Positions 1 through 13,204 of a DNA stretch of 38,539 nucleotides are shown here, piece by piece. Source of the DNA: Syntrophobacterales bacterium (lineage in GTDB: Bacteria > Desulfobacterota > Syntrophia > Syntrophales > UBA2192); NCBI GenBank assembly GCA_018053845.1, contig JAGPKU010000018.1:1-38539 (forward strand), given 5' to 3'. Made by a program: the position numbers and the translations under genes. Position 1 is the stretch's first letter. Each line of letters starts with the position of its first letter. Below the pieces are notes generated by a model. It saw only the letters and a list, made by a program, of their open reading frames with translations. It was not told where the DNA came from and ran no database searches.

Positions 1-69
1 AGGATCGGGGATCACGAGAAAAAGCGGGCCTTCGGCAGGCTGGGGGCGTTTTACGGGCGCAACAGATGA
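1..69 (+). CDS. 3' end of an unidentified gene (partial)
   Basis: The first base opens a frame of 22 codons ending in TGA at 67-69. Its composition (charged residues followed by a short aromatic and glycine stretch, FGRLGAFYGRNR at the C-terminus) looks like the tail of a real protein running in from outside the window. I do not recognise the family. The reading is supported only by the open frame and GC-rich third positions, so it is tentative. Confidence 0.35.
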   Translation, partial: RIGDHEKKRAFGRLGAFYGRNR

Positions 70-183
70 GATCGGGATAGCGGAACGGGGGAATGACGGA
101 TGTTGGAATGTCGGGTGAAAAATGGTATGCAATCCATCTGAATCGGGATGGAACGGACCTTAAAGCGTCTCTGGAGGCATGAC

Positions 184-1107
184 ATGCGAATCGGGATCAT
201 CGGCATCGGCGGGGTGGGAGGCTATTACGGCGGCAAGCTGGCCCTGAAGTATTCCGGCAGGAGCAGGCACGAGGTCATTTTCTTTGCCCGGGGCGCGCAT
301 CTGGCGACCATCCGCAGGGACGGGCTGAGGCTCGTGACCGTCGACGGCGAGTACCTCGTCAGGCCGATGCAGGCCACGGACAACCCGGGCGAAATGGGCC
401 CGCTGGACCTCGCGATCTTCTGCACCAAGAGCTACGGGCTCGAGGATGCCGCGCGGGCCGTCGCGGGGAACCTCGGCGAGGACTCGGTCGTGCTGCCGCT
501 GCTCAACGGCGTGGACATCACGGACCGGCTCCGCGCGGTGCTCCCCCGGGGGACCGTCCTCTACGGAGGCGTCTTCATCAGCTCCGCGATCCAGGGCCCC
601 GGCCTCGTCAAACAGGTCGGCGGAACGGGCCAGCTCTTCTTCGGTCCGGCCGACCCGGCCGACGTGGAGAAATTCCGCCCCATCGAGACGCTGCTGCAGG
701 AGGCCGGCATCAAGGCGGAACTCTCGGCCGAACCGCTGCTGCCCCTGTGGACGAAGTACATCTTCATCGGCCCCATGGCCGGGGTCACCTCGCTGACGGG
801 CAAGCCCTTCGGGGAGGTGCTGGGCAGCGCGGACGACCGCGCCCTGGTCGAGGGGATGATGAGGGAGATCGAGGCCGTCGCGCGCAAGAAGGGGGTCAAC
901 TTCCCGCCCGACATCGTGCCGGCGTCCCTGGCCAAGGCCGCCGCCTTCGCGCCGACGACGAAGACCTCCATGCAGCTCGACTACGAGCGGGGCAACCGCA
1001 CCGAGCTCGACATCTTCACCGCCTACATGGTCAAGGCGGGCAAGGAGCTCGGCATCCCCGTGCCGCTGCACAGGAAGGTCTACGCGGATCTCATGATGCG
1101 CGGCTGA
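184..1107 (+). CDS. panE: 2-dehydropantoate 2-reductase (ketopantoate reductase) family
   Basis: This is a 307-residue cytosolic enzyme of the ApbA/PanE family, which reduces 2-dehydropantoate to pantoate with NADPH for coenzyme A synthesis. The N-terminus has the nucleotide-binding glycine motif IGIGGVGGYYGG directly after the start. A conserved LLNGVD segment follows. The helical C-terminal domain carries the expected lysine in LWTKYIF and the S-M-x-x-D...G-x-x-TELD segment that contains the family glutamate. I chose ATG at 184 because GGAGG lies at 173-177 and the nucleotide fold begins immediately; the frame also opens at 148 but that adds 12 unconserved residues. A weak promoter-like pair (TTGGAA at 103-108, TATGCA at 126-131) lies upstream. 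It converges with the next gene. Paralogues in this family act on other 2-oxoacids, so the exact substrate is less certain than the family. Confidence 0.88.
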   Translation: MRIGIIGIGGVGGYYGGKLALKYSGRSRHEVIFFARGAHLATIRRDGLRLVTVDGEYLVRPMQATDNPGEMGPLDLAIFCTKSYGLEDAARAVAGNLGEDSVVLPLLNGVDITDRLRAVLPRGTVLYGGVFISSAIQGPGLVKQVGGTGQLFFGPADPADVEKFRPIETLLQEAGIKAELSAEPLLPLWTKYIFIGPMAGVTSLTGKPFGEVLGSADDRALVEGMMREIEAVARKKGVNFPPDIVPASLAKAAAFAPTTKTSMQLDYERGNRTELDIFTAYMVKAGKELGIPVPLHRKVYADLMMRG

Positions 1108-1127
1108 TGAACGGAAAAATCTTCCTT

Positions 1128-1161
1128 GATCCCCCTATTTCGAAAGGGACCGAGGGGGGTT
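1128..1161. repeat. GC-rich dispersed repeat copy between convergent genes
   Basis: This 34-base element contains CCCCCT and AGGGGG arms about a short AT-containing centre. On the minus strand it reads AACCCCCCTCGGTCCC and then a GGGGGAT end. A second related copy lies at 22463-22493, where the minus strand reads AATCCCCCTCGATCCCCC. Placed between convergent genes, its hairpin could contribute to transcription termination in both directions, but there is no clean U-tract. Confidence 0.5.
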
Positions 1162-1192
1162 CGTTTATTCGCGGGATCCCGGCGGCCGATGC

Positions 1193-3892
1193 CTATCTCA
1201 CGCTGACCCTTCGGAGCTGGTCGAAGTCGGTCAGGCCCTTCATCGCCTTCTTGATTCCGTCCTGCAGGAGCAGGACCATGCCCTCGGAGACGGCCTTCTC
1301 CCGCACCTCGGCGGCGGTCCCCCGCTTCTGGATGATCCTCTTGATGGGCTCCGTGGCCACCAGGACCTCGTGGATGGCCACCCTTCCCCAGTAGCCCGTT
1401 CCGCCGCAGGCGTCGCAGCCCTGCGACCGGTAGAGCTTCAGCTGTTCCCGCGCCGAGACTCCCAGGGTCGCCGCGATGAATTCCTCTCCGCAGGCCCGCT
1501 GGATTTTCCGGAATTCGATCTCCGTGGGGACGTAGGACTCGCGGCATCGCTGGCAGAGGCTCCGCACGAGACGCTGAGAGACGATGCCGATGAGGGAGTC
1601 GCCGAAGTGGAAGGGGTCGAGCCCCATGTCCAGCAGGCGGACGACCGTTTCCGGCGCGTCGTTGGTGTGGAGCGTGCTGAGGACCAGGTGCCCCGTGAGG
1701 GAGGCTTCCGTGCCGATCCTGGCCGTTTCCGGGTCTCTCATCTCGCCGACCATGATGATGTCGGGGTCGGAGCGGAGGAAGGAGCGCATCGCCGCCGCGA
1801 AGTCGAGCCCGATCTTCCGGTTCACCTGGACCTGCCGGATGCCCGGCTGGCTGATCTCGATGGGGTCCTCGATCGTGATGATCTTGAGGGCCGGCCGCTT
1901 GATCTGCTCAATCAGGGCGTGCAGCGTCGTCGTCTTGCCGGAGCCCGTCGGCCCCACGCAGAGGATGAGCCCGTGGGGCTTCTCGGACATCGCCAGCAGG
2001 TGCTCGTAGTTCAGCGGATCGAGATGGACGTCCTCGAGCCGCAGAAGCTCCCCCGTGGCCAGCAGGCGCAGCATGGCGTCCTCGAGGCCCCCGATGGGCA
2101 GCGTGGCGACGCGCAGCTCGATCGTCTCGCCGTTGTAGCAGCGGAACTTGATCTTGCCGTCTTGCGGCAGCCGCTTCTCGGTGATGTCCATGCCCGCCAT
2201 GATCTTGATCCGCGAGACCAGGGCCGTCCGGTAGTTGAACGGGAGCGCCTCGTAGGGGGCCAGGTCCCCGTCGATGCGGAACCGGATGTCCACGCGCCTC
2301 TCCCGCGGGTTGGGCTCGATATGGATGTCGGAGGCGCGTCGGCGGAACGCCTCGTTGATGATCTTGTTCATGATCTGCGGGACGATGTTGTCCGTCTCGG
2401 TGATCTCCGGCTCGTCGTCCACGGGCCCGGACTCGTCGGGGGTCCCCTTCTCGATCATGTCGCGCAGTTCGACCTCCCCGCCCATCTTGCTGTAGAAGTG
2501 GTGGATGAACTTGAAGATGTCCTCTTTCTCGGCGGGGCGGAAGTCCACGGCCTTCGTCTTGAGAATCGCCTGGATCTCGTCGCGCCGGATGAGGTCGTCG
2601 AGGGTGTCGATGAGCACGACGATCCGGTTTCCCGCCGTCTCGAGGGGGCACCAGCGCTCCCGGATGAGGTAGTCCTTGTTCAGGTTCTTGAGGAGGTCCT
2701 TCGGGGCGGGAAGGCCCGCCAGGAACTTGACGCGGATCTTCGCCCGGATGCTGTCGGGCAGGGTGTCCCGTGTGACGGCGCTGCCCGCTGTCTTCGTCAC
2801 CATCTCCTTCACGACGGCTTCCAGCTCGGGGATGTTGCCGGGGAAATCGTAGTCGCACAGGGTGCTCATGGCGTCCTGCGCCACGGCGAGATCGCGGCCG
2901 CCGGCATAGGCGCTCACGAAGTGTTCGACCAGCGGGGGGATGTCGCTCTTGCGCTCCTTGAGCGCCGGAAGGATCAACGTCGATCCCTTGACGAAATAGT
3001 ACAGGTCCTTCCTCAGTTCGCCCTTGCCGACCAGCGCCTCGGGGTCGAGCCTCGTCGAGATGATGATCCGGGTGTCGAGGGGGCACTTCTCGTTCGTGCC
3101 GGGGCGGGTGTAGCCGTTCTCCTGCATTGCCTTGAGCAGCATCGCCTGCACGTCCGAGGGCAGGTAGCTGATCTCGTCGAGGAACAGGGTGCCCTTGCGG
3201 GCCTCGTCGATGTGCCCGCCGCCGGTTTCACTCCCGAACAGGGCCGCAAGGTGCCGATCCCCCGTGAGCGCTTCCAGGTCCAGGACCACAAAGGGCCCGG
3301 ACTTCCGGGATCCCGAATCGTGGATGTGGCGCGCGATGGTTTCCTTTCCCGTTCCCTTCTGTCCCGTGACCAGCATCGGGACCGTGATGGAGGCGTAGAG
3401 CTCGGCCTCCTTGAGAAGCCGGAGCATCTTGTCCGACCGGGCGATCAGGGCCGGGGGGATCCTGTTCGGGGCGATCTCGGGCTGGGCCTCGCTCTTGACG
3501 ACGGCGATGACATCCAGGAGCCGCTTGCGCTCCAGGGCGCGGTGGATCGCGGCGACCATGTCGTCGCGGTTGACGGGCTTGGTGAGGTAGTCGTAGGCGC
3601 CTTTCTTGAGGCAATCCACGGCGACCTTCGCCTCGTTGGTAGCGGAGACCATGAGGCACTCCGTGCTCGGGATCGTGTTCTTGATGTGCTCGAGGAGTTG
3701 CAGCCCGTCCATCCATGGCATGTTGATGTCCAGGAGGGCGATGTCGAACTGGTCCCCGTTTGCCACGGCGGCGGCGGCGTTTCGCGGGTCGCTCTCGAGC
3801 CGGAGGTTCTTGAAGCCCGCCCCGATCAGGCCGCGGCGCACGCTGTCGAGATAGTCCTGTTCGTCGTCGACAATGAGTATGGCGTTCTGCAT
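1193..3892 (-). CDS. Response regulator / degenerate sigma54-type AAA+ / GspE-PilB family fusion ATPase
   Basis: This 899-residue protein has three parts. Residues 1-120 form a CheY-like receiver with acidic D9/D10, phosphoacceptor D55 in IALLDINMP and K105 in LTKP. Residues about 145-370 resemble an NtrC-type AAA+ domain: Walker A-like GQKGTGKE at 177-184, Walker B GTLFLDEIS at 234-242, and DLYYF and YDFPGNIPELE as in the family. The GAFTGA loop that contacts sigma54 is deleted, and no Fis-type HTH follows. Residues about 480-899 are a secretion/pilus ATPase: SDIHIEP, Walker A GPTGSGKTTTLHA near 650, Asp box ITIEDPIE, Walker B-like VGEMRDPETA, His box STLHTNDAPE, and a zinc tetracysteine (CQRC near 782, CDAC near 826). 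AAGGAG lies 8 bases before ATG. No pilin, GspF or GspD genes are nearby, so it is an orphan motor, possibly switched by phosphorylation. Confidence 0.9.
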   Translation of the reverse strand: MQNAILIVDDEQDYLDSVRRGLIGAGFKNLRLESDPRNAAAAVANGDQFDIALLDINMPWMDGLQLLEHIKNTIPSTECLMVSATNEAKVAVDCLKKGAYDYLTKPVNRDDMVAAIHRALERKRLLDVIAVVKSEAQPEIAPNRIPPALIARSDKMLRLLKEAELYASITVPMLVTGQKGTGKETIARHIHDSGSRKSGPFVVLDLEALTGDRHLAALFGSETGGGHIDEARKGTLFLDEISYLPSDVQAMLLKAMQENGYTRPGTNEKCPLDTRIIISTRLDPEALVGKGELRKDLYYFVKGSTLILPALKERKSDIPPLVEHFVSAYAGGRDLAVAQDAMSTLCDYDFPGNIPELEAVVKEMVTKTAGSAVTRDTLPDSIRAKIRVKFLAGLPAPKDLLKNLNKDYLIRERWCPLETAGNRIVVLIDTLDDLIRRDEIQAILKTKAVDFRPAEKEDIFKFIHHFYSKMGGEVELRDMIEKGTPDESGPVDDEPEITETDNIVPQIMNKIINEAFRRRASDIHIEPNPRERRVDIRFRIDGDLAPYEALPFNYRTALVSRIKIMAGMDITEKRLPQDGKIKFRCYNGETIELRVATLPIGGLEDAMLRLLATGELLRLEDVHLDPLNYEHLLAMSEKPHGLILCVGPTGSGKTTTLHALIEQIKRPALKIITIEDPIEISQPGIRQVQVNRKIGLDFAAAMRSFLRSDPDIIMVGEMRDPETARIGTEASLTGHLVLSTLHTNDAPETVVRLLDMGLDPFHFGDSLIGIVSQRLVRSLCQRCRESYVPTEIEFRKIQRACGEEFIAATLGVSAREQLKLYRSQGCDACGGTGYWGRVAIHEVLVATEPIKRIIQKRGTAAEVREKAVSEGMVLLLQDGIKKAMKGLTDFDQLRRVSVR

Positions 3893-4033
3893 GGAAAGAC
3901 TCCTTGCGCGTCGAGGGTTGCTGTCTGATGGCCACCGTCTTGTCCCGATGCGCCGGGAACGTTCGTCAACCGGGAGGACTGGAGGGGTTTCACCGCGTTT
4001 CCCCGATGGTTATGCCTCTCCGCTGTGACGATT

Positions 4034-4049
4034 TGCAAAAGTCAAACCA
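4034..4049 (-). promoter_or_regulatory. Candidate sigma54 (-24/-12) promoter for the fusion ATPase
   Basis: Read on the minus strand this is TGGTTTGACTTTTGCA. GG and GC are separated by exactly 10 bases, with the TGG and TTGCA flanks expected for RpoN sites; the CACG part of the -24 element is not conserved. Transcription would start near 4022, giving a leader of about 130 bases to the ATG at 3892. It is a match by eye only. Confidence 0.5.
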
Positions 4050-4116
4050 CATTGCCCGCAGTCAGTGACAACAAGGTTTCGATCCGGAAGGGGTTTATTG
4101 CGCGGGAGAGAGCGGG

Positions 4117-4839
4117 TCAGGATAGGGGTCCGGGCTCGACGGCCCACTCGTGGATGACGAGGTCGATGAGGACGGGCCACCGGGAAGGGGTTCCGTCTTG
4201 CCTTCTCGGGGTCACGATCCGGTGGGACGGGTAGGGGATGCCGTTCCAGGTGGCGTGCTCCTCGACGACATGGGCTGCCCCGGGCCCAGCCCCCGATGAC
4301 CTCGGCCGTGTAGTTGGGCTGCTTCAGAAGGCCCGTGGAAGGGTCGAGCAGGAATTCCTGCACGGGGCAGTGCGTCGGGATGCCCGCGGGAAATTCGGCG
4401 ACGATCCGGCTCCGGCCCGCTTCCTGCCAGCGGATGTCCTCCCGCAGCAGGAGCGCCGGGAAGCAGAGGTAATTCCACAGGGCATAGCCCGCAAAATAGG
4501 GCTGGTCCAGGCTGTCCCACCGGAAGAGGCGCCTGCCGCCGGGGAAGAAGGCGCGGACGTTTTCCCTGCGGGCGATCTCGCGGCCCGGGGCTTCTCGAGA
4601 AAGACGTCGCCGCCACTCAGGATACCCGTCGTGCCGTTGGGATTCACGGGTGCTATGCGGGTCAGGGGCCTTCGGGCGTCGCACTCCACGGCGACCCGCC
4701 GGAAAGGCTTCTGCCGCTTGAGGACGAAGGCAAGCCCGGCCGTCGAGACGGTTGCCCGGACGGTGAGGGCAACCCGCCAGAAGGTCTCGCCTCCGTAAGC
4801 GTCCAGCGCTCGCTGCAGGGTGTCGGGCCTTTCGTTCAT
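4117..4839 (-). pseudogene. Conserved protein of unknown function, broken by two frameshifts
   Basis: Three reading frames join into one protein of about 240 residues. It starts at the ATG at 4839 (MNERPDTLQRALDAYGG...), continues in a second frame with FAGYALWNY, FPAGIPTHCPVQEF and the start of the YTAEVIGGWAR segment, and ends in a third frame with AAHVVEEHATWNGIPYPSHR and VLIDLVIHEW before TGA at 4117-4119. The first shift needs one extra base in the C/G run near 4583-4590. The second needs one base fewer in the four-base C run near 4278-4281. The motifs resemble proteins of unknown function of about 250 residues that I associate with actinobacteria; I know no function. Both breaks lie in homopolymers, so sequencing or assembly error is as likely as true decay. 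Confidence 0.65.
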
Positions 4840-4909
4840 GGTGACTGATCCGGCGAAAAGATCGATCCCGCTGCCTGTGGCCTGCTGCCTGTCGCCTTGA
4901 GCCGGGATG

Positions 4910-6031
4910 TCACCCCATGACAGGCGCGACCAGCTCGGCCACCCTTCTGGCGATGGCCATGCAGGCCGTCAGCCCCGGCGACTCGATCCCGATGAGGTTG
5001 ACCCATCCGGGCAGCCCCAGGCGTTCCTCCTCGGAGATCACGAAATCCCGGACGTCCTCCCCCGGCCCCTGGAGCTTGGGCCGGATGCCGCACATGTCTG
5101 GCTGCAGCGACTCCTTCGCCAGCAGGGGCAGGTACGTGACGATCGACGCGTGGAAGGCGTCGCGCTTGCCCTCGTCGACGCGGTAGTCCACGGCGTCGAT
5201 GTATTCCACGTCGGGGCCGAAGCGCACCCGGCCGCCGAGGTCGATCGTGGCGTGCACGCCCAGGCCCTCGTGCTTCGGCGTCGGCACCGGGTAGACGAGG
5301 TGCCGGATCCGGGGCGGGGGCGAGGCGGAGAAGTAGCTGCCCTTGCAGAGCTTCAGACGGTAGCCCTCGAGGTCCACGTCGACGCCGGGCAGGGCCGCCA
5401 CGCGGTCCGATTGCAGCCCCGCGCTGTTGACGACGACCCGGGAGGCGACGCGGCTCTCCCCGCCGTTGATCTCCAGCTCGTGGCGGACGCCGTCGTAGTG
5501 CGCGGCGGTGACGCAGGAACGGAACACGGCGGTGACGCCGTTGCCCGTTGCGCCGACGAGCAGGGCGCGCATCAGGGCGTGCGAGTCGACGATGCCCGTC
5601 GAGGGCGACAGGAGCCCCGCCGAGGCGACCACCTCCGGCTCCAGCGAACGGACGACCCGGCCGCTGAGCATGAGCACGTCGTCCACCCCGTTGGCGTGGG
5701 CCTTCCCGAGAAGAGCGTGCAGGGCCTCCTCCTCGGCGGCGTCGGCGGCGACGATGAGCTTGCCCGTCCGCCGGCAGGGGATGCCCCGCTTTTCGCAGGC
5801 CTCGTAGAGGAGCCTGCGGCCCTCGACGCACAGCGAGGCCTTGAGGGTCCCCTCGGGGTAGTAGATCCCGGCGTGGATCACCTCGCTGTTGCGGCTGCTC
5901 GTCTCCCGGCCGTGGCTCTCGTTTTTCTCCAGCAGCAGGATGTTCCGGTAGCGCCTCGAGAGCTCCTCGGCGACGGCGAGGCCCACCACCCCGGCGCCGA
6001 TGACGGTGATGTCGAAGGGATGCGTTTCCAC
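4910..6031 (-). CDS. lhgO: FAD-dependent oxidoreductase, L-2-hydroxyglutarate oxidase/dehydrogenase-like
   Basis: This 373-residue flavoprotein of the DAO/glycerol-3-phosphate dehydrogenase superfamily most resembles LhgO, which oxidises L-2-hydroxyglutarate to 2-oxoglutarate. The FAD dinucleotide motif ITVIGAGVVGLAVAEELS opens the protein. It is followed by the family segments SSRNSEVIHAGIYYP, LKASLCVEGRRLLYE and RRTGKLIVA. Near the C-terminus IGIESPGLTACMAIA is the conserved second FAD contact. I placed the start at GTG 6029-6031 because the FAD fold begins six residues later and a -10-like TAGAAT sits only seven bases upstream; the longer open frame reaching back to 6277 runs into the divergent uvrA and encodes unconserved residues. 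Electron acceptor and exact substrate are not determined by sequence. Confidence 0.82.
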   Translation of the reverse strand: METHPFDITVIGAGVVGLAVAEELSRRYRNILLLEKNESHGRETSSRNSEVIHAGIYYPEGTLKASLCVEGRRLLYEACEKRGIPCRRTGKLIVAADAAEEEALHALLGKAHANGVDDVLMLSGRVVRSLEPEVVASAGLLSPSTGIVDSHALMRALLVGATGNGVTAVFRSCVTAAHYDGVRHELEINGGESRVASRVVVNSAGLQSDRVAALPGVDVDLEGYRLKLCKGSYFSASPPPRIRHLVYPVPTPKHEGLGVHATIDLGGRVRFGPDVEYIDAVDYRVDEGKRDAFHASIVTYLPLLAKESLQPDMCGIRPKLQGPGEDVRDFVISEEERLGLPGWVNLIGIESPGLTACMAIARRVAELVAPVMG

Positions 6032-6038
6032 GGGCGCT

Positions 6039-6066
6039 ATTCTATACGAACGGCCGGAGGGCGCAA
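6039..6066 (-). promoter_or_regulatory. Candidate promoter for the LhgO-like gene
   Basis: On the minus strand TTGCGC (6061-6066) and TAGAAT (6039-6044) are separated by 16 bases. The -10 box ends seven bases before the GTG start, so the transcript would be leaderless or almost so, and no Shine-Dalgarno sequence is seen. Confidence 0.45.
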
Positions 6067-6103
6067 GGCAAAAGGCGAAAGGGCGGGGCGGGGAAAAGAC
6101 CGG

Positions 6104-6132
6104 TTGCCGTTTCGCCGCTCGATGAGTAGAAT
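6104..6132 (+). promoter_or_regulatory. Candidate sigma70 promoter for uvrA
   Basis: TTGCCG (6104-6109), a 17-base spacer and TAGAAT (6127-6132) form a good sigma70-type pair. The ATG at 6141 follows the -10 box by eight bases, so initiation would fall at or next to the start codon. No Shine-Dalgarno sequence precedes that ATG, which fits a leaderless mRNA. Confidence 0.55.
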
Positions 6133-6140
6133 GAGCCATC

Positions 6141-11426
<5,286 letters not shown>

Positions 11427-11444
11427 AAACCGCGAGAGGGTCCG

Positions 11445-12209
11445 ATGATGCAGAGAAGTCTCTTCCGGATGACCGCCGCCCTGTGCGCACTCGCGATGCT
11501 TTGCGGGAGGGGCGAGGCGGCGTCGAAGGCCCCGCCGTTCGGCCCGGGGGAGCGGCTCGTCTACCGCGCGATGTGGGGGTTCATCCCCGCCGGCGAGGCC
11601 GTCATCGAGGTCCTGCCCGACACCGGCGTGGACGGCGCCCGGGCCCGCCACTTCGCCATGACGACGACGACGACGAACTCCCGCATCGACCTGTTCTACA
11701 AGATCCGGGAGCGGCAGGACTCCTTCACGGACACCGCGATGACGCGGACCCTCCAGTACCGCAAGAAGAGCACGGGGGATCACCCCCGGGACGTGATCGT
11801 CATCTACGACTGGAAGAACCGGACGGCCACCTATGCGAGCTTCGGCAACGCCGAGAGGCCCGTGGAGATCCTGCCGGGCTCCTTCGACCCCCTGGCCATT
11901 TTCTTCGTCATCCGGATGCACCCGCTGCGGCCGGGCGATGTCCACGAGATCCCCGTCACCGACGGCAAGAAGTGCATCGCCGTCAAGGCCACCGTCGCCG
12001 GCCGGGAGGCGGTGACCATCGACGGCAGGGTCTACGACACCTTCGTGGTGGTCCCCGACATGGAGCGCCTGCAGGGGGTCGTGCCCCGGCAGGGGGACCC
12101 GTCGCTGAAGATCTGGTTCACCGCCGACGAGAGGCAGGTGCCCGTGAAGATCCAGAGCAGGGTGGCGGTGGGGAGCTTTGTCTTCGAATTGATTTCGGCG
12201 AAGTACTGA
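11445..12209 (+). CDS. DUF3108 family exported protein
   Basis: This 254-residue protein has an N-terminal signal peptide (hydrophobic FRMTAALCALAMLCG, then a small-residue cleavage region near 25). The mature part begins ERLVYRAMWGFIPAGEA, the typical opening of DUF3108, a periplasmic or outer-membrane-associated beta-rich family without a firm biochemical role. Conserved features further on include YRKKSTGDHP, the DPLAIFFVIR segment and a C-terminal WFTADERQVPVKIQSR. It starts 18 bases after the uvrA stop with a purine-rich GAGAGGG upstream, so it may be read from the uvrA transcript. ATG codons at 11445 and 11448 are equally possible. No functional link to DNA repair is visible. Confidence 0.8.
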   Translation: MMQRSLFRMTAALCALAMLCGRGEAASKAPPFGPGERLVYRAMWGFIPAGEAVIEVLPDTGVDGARARHFAMTTTTTNSRIDLFYKIRERQDSFTDTAMTRTLQYRKKSTGDHPRDVIVIYDWKNRTATYASFGNAERPVEILPGSFDPLAIFFVIRMHPLRPGDVHEIPVTDGKKCIAVKATVAGREAVTIDGRVYDTFVVVPDMERLQGVVPRQGDPSLKIWFTADERQVPVKIQSRVAVGSFVFELISAKY

Positions 12210-12257
12210 TCGTTTGAGCTTTTCTGCGACGGCGGAGGTCTACGGGCGCGAAGTTCG

Positions 12258-12330
12258 GAAGAGCGGAACTTAGGAAGATCGCACAAGAGCAGGAAAAAGA
12301 TCCCGAATCCACGCCGTTCTTCCGCTCTTC
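12258..12330. repeat. Inverted repeat between convergent genes
   Basis: GAAGAGCGGAA (12258-12268) and its exact reverse complement TTCCGCTCTTC (12320-12330) flank a 51-base loop in the 227-base gap between two convergent genes. There is no U-tract on either side. It could be a remnant of a dispersed element or a weak bidirectional terminator. I see nothing else in this gap. Confidence 0.35.
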
Positions 12331-12436
12331 TTCACTTCCTGACCATCCGTCTCCATCGCTTCCGACTCTCGTCTTCTCAGGGTCTCCCCCGGGGTCAATC
12401 CGGAGATGGATCCCACCTTGCCGACCTTCCCGCCTT

Positions 12437-13144
12437 TTATTTCAAATGTCCCTCCAGGTCCTTCCAGCTCTTCAGGCGCACGGCGCCCTTGAGGGGCTCG
12501 AAGCTGAAGGCCTGGGGCCTGTACCGGAAGGCCGACTCGATCACGGCGGGACCGCCGACGACGGCGTGGATCTTCAGGCCCTTCTTCGCGAGGTCCCGGA
12601 ACACGGCGCCCCCGTCCCAGGGCAGAAGCGGGGCGTCCGCATATTCATTCTGATCGAGCCAGTGTCGGACGGCCTTCAGGTTCGTCTGTCCCGACTGCAG
12701 GTAGACCAGGGGGTATCGACCGGCGAGCGCCGCGACGGCGTCCCGGCTGCCGGGGCGGCCCGGCGACATGAACCCCTCCATGAGCAGGGCGCCCTCCACG
12801 TCGACGGCGACCAGTTTCGCGCCCGGCTTCACGACCAGCAGGACCGCCCTTCCGGTCTTGTTGCCGGAGACGGCCCGGATGGTCTTCAGCCCGGGGCGCG
12901 GGGCCTTGTAGAAGCGGTAGGCCGCCCCGTCGCCCCCCGAGAGGTTCTTGCCCAGCGACGTATCGTCGACGAAGAACTCGACGAGCTCCCCGCCCCGGGT
13001 GAAGAGGGTGCCCCGCGTCTCGGCCTTGAGGCGGATTTCCCCGCCCTGCACCGCCACGGCATCGTATACGTACACATCGGCGTGTATGGGAGATGAGGAT
13101 AGAAGGATGAGTATCAGGAAGAGGCAAGCCGAGAGCCGGCACAT
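12437..13144 (-). CDS. Exported protein of unknown function, weakly HAD-like
   Basis: This 235-residue protein starts with a clear signal peptide (LSACLFLILILLSSS, cleavage near IHA-D). Residues about 25-105 look like a beta-sandwich or Ig-like segment (GELVEFFVDDTSLGKNL, GAAYRFYKAPRPGLKTIRA). The second half begins LVAVDVEGALL and continues through PLVYLQSGQT and HWLDQNEYADAPLLPW. That order resembles the LNS2/HAD phosphatase-like fold, but the usual DxDxT nucleophile motif is altered to DVEGAL, so catalysis is doubtful. GAGGACGGAAAGA upstream of the ATG gives a usable ribosome site. Its neighbours on both sides give no functional hint. Being a gene is well supported; the fold suggestion is weak. 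Confidence 0.75.
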   Translation of the reverse strand: MCRLSACLFLILILLSSSPIHADVYVYDAVAVQGGEIRLKAETRGTLFTRGGELVEFFVDDTSLGKNLSGGDGAAYRFYKAPRPGLKTIRAVSGNKTGRAVLLVVKPGAKLVAVDVEGALLMEGFMSPGRPGSRDAVAALAGRYPLVYLQSGQTNLKAVRHWLDQNEYADAPLLPWDGGAVFRDLAKKGLKIHAVVGGPAVIESAFRYRPQAFSFEPLKGAVRLKSWKDLEGHLK

Positions 13145-13204
13145 TCTTTCCGTCCTCTTGACCTCAGGCCTTGTGCCTTGAGCCTTACGCCTGCCGCGCA
13201 GCGG

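Noticed and set aside
1370-3928. An 852-codon open frame antisense to the fusion ATPase
   Set aside because: Same codon-bias shadow: no motifs, biased composition, and a fully supported gene on the opposite strand.
13145-13204. Short repeats such as CCTCAGGCCTTGTGCCTTGAGCC as a regulatory site
   Set aside because: Similar low-complexity G/C/T strings occur near 4868-4895 and 6060-6080; they look like common intergenic junk with no symmetry or promoter context.
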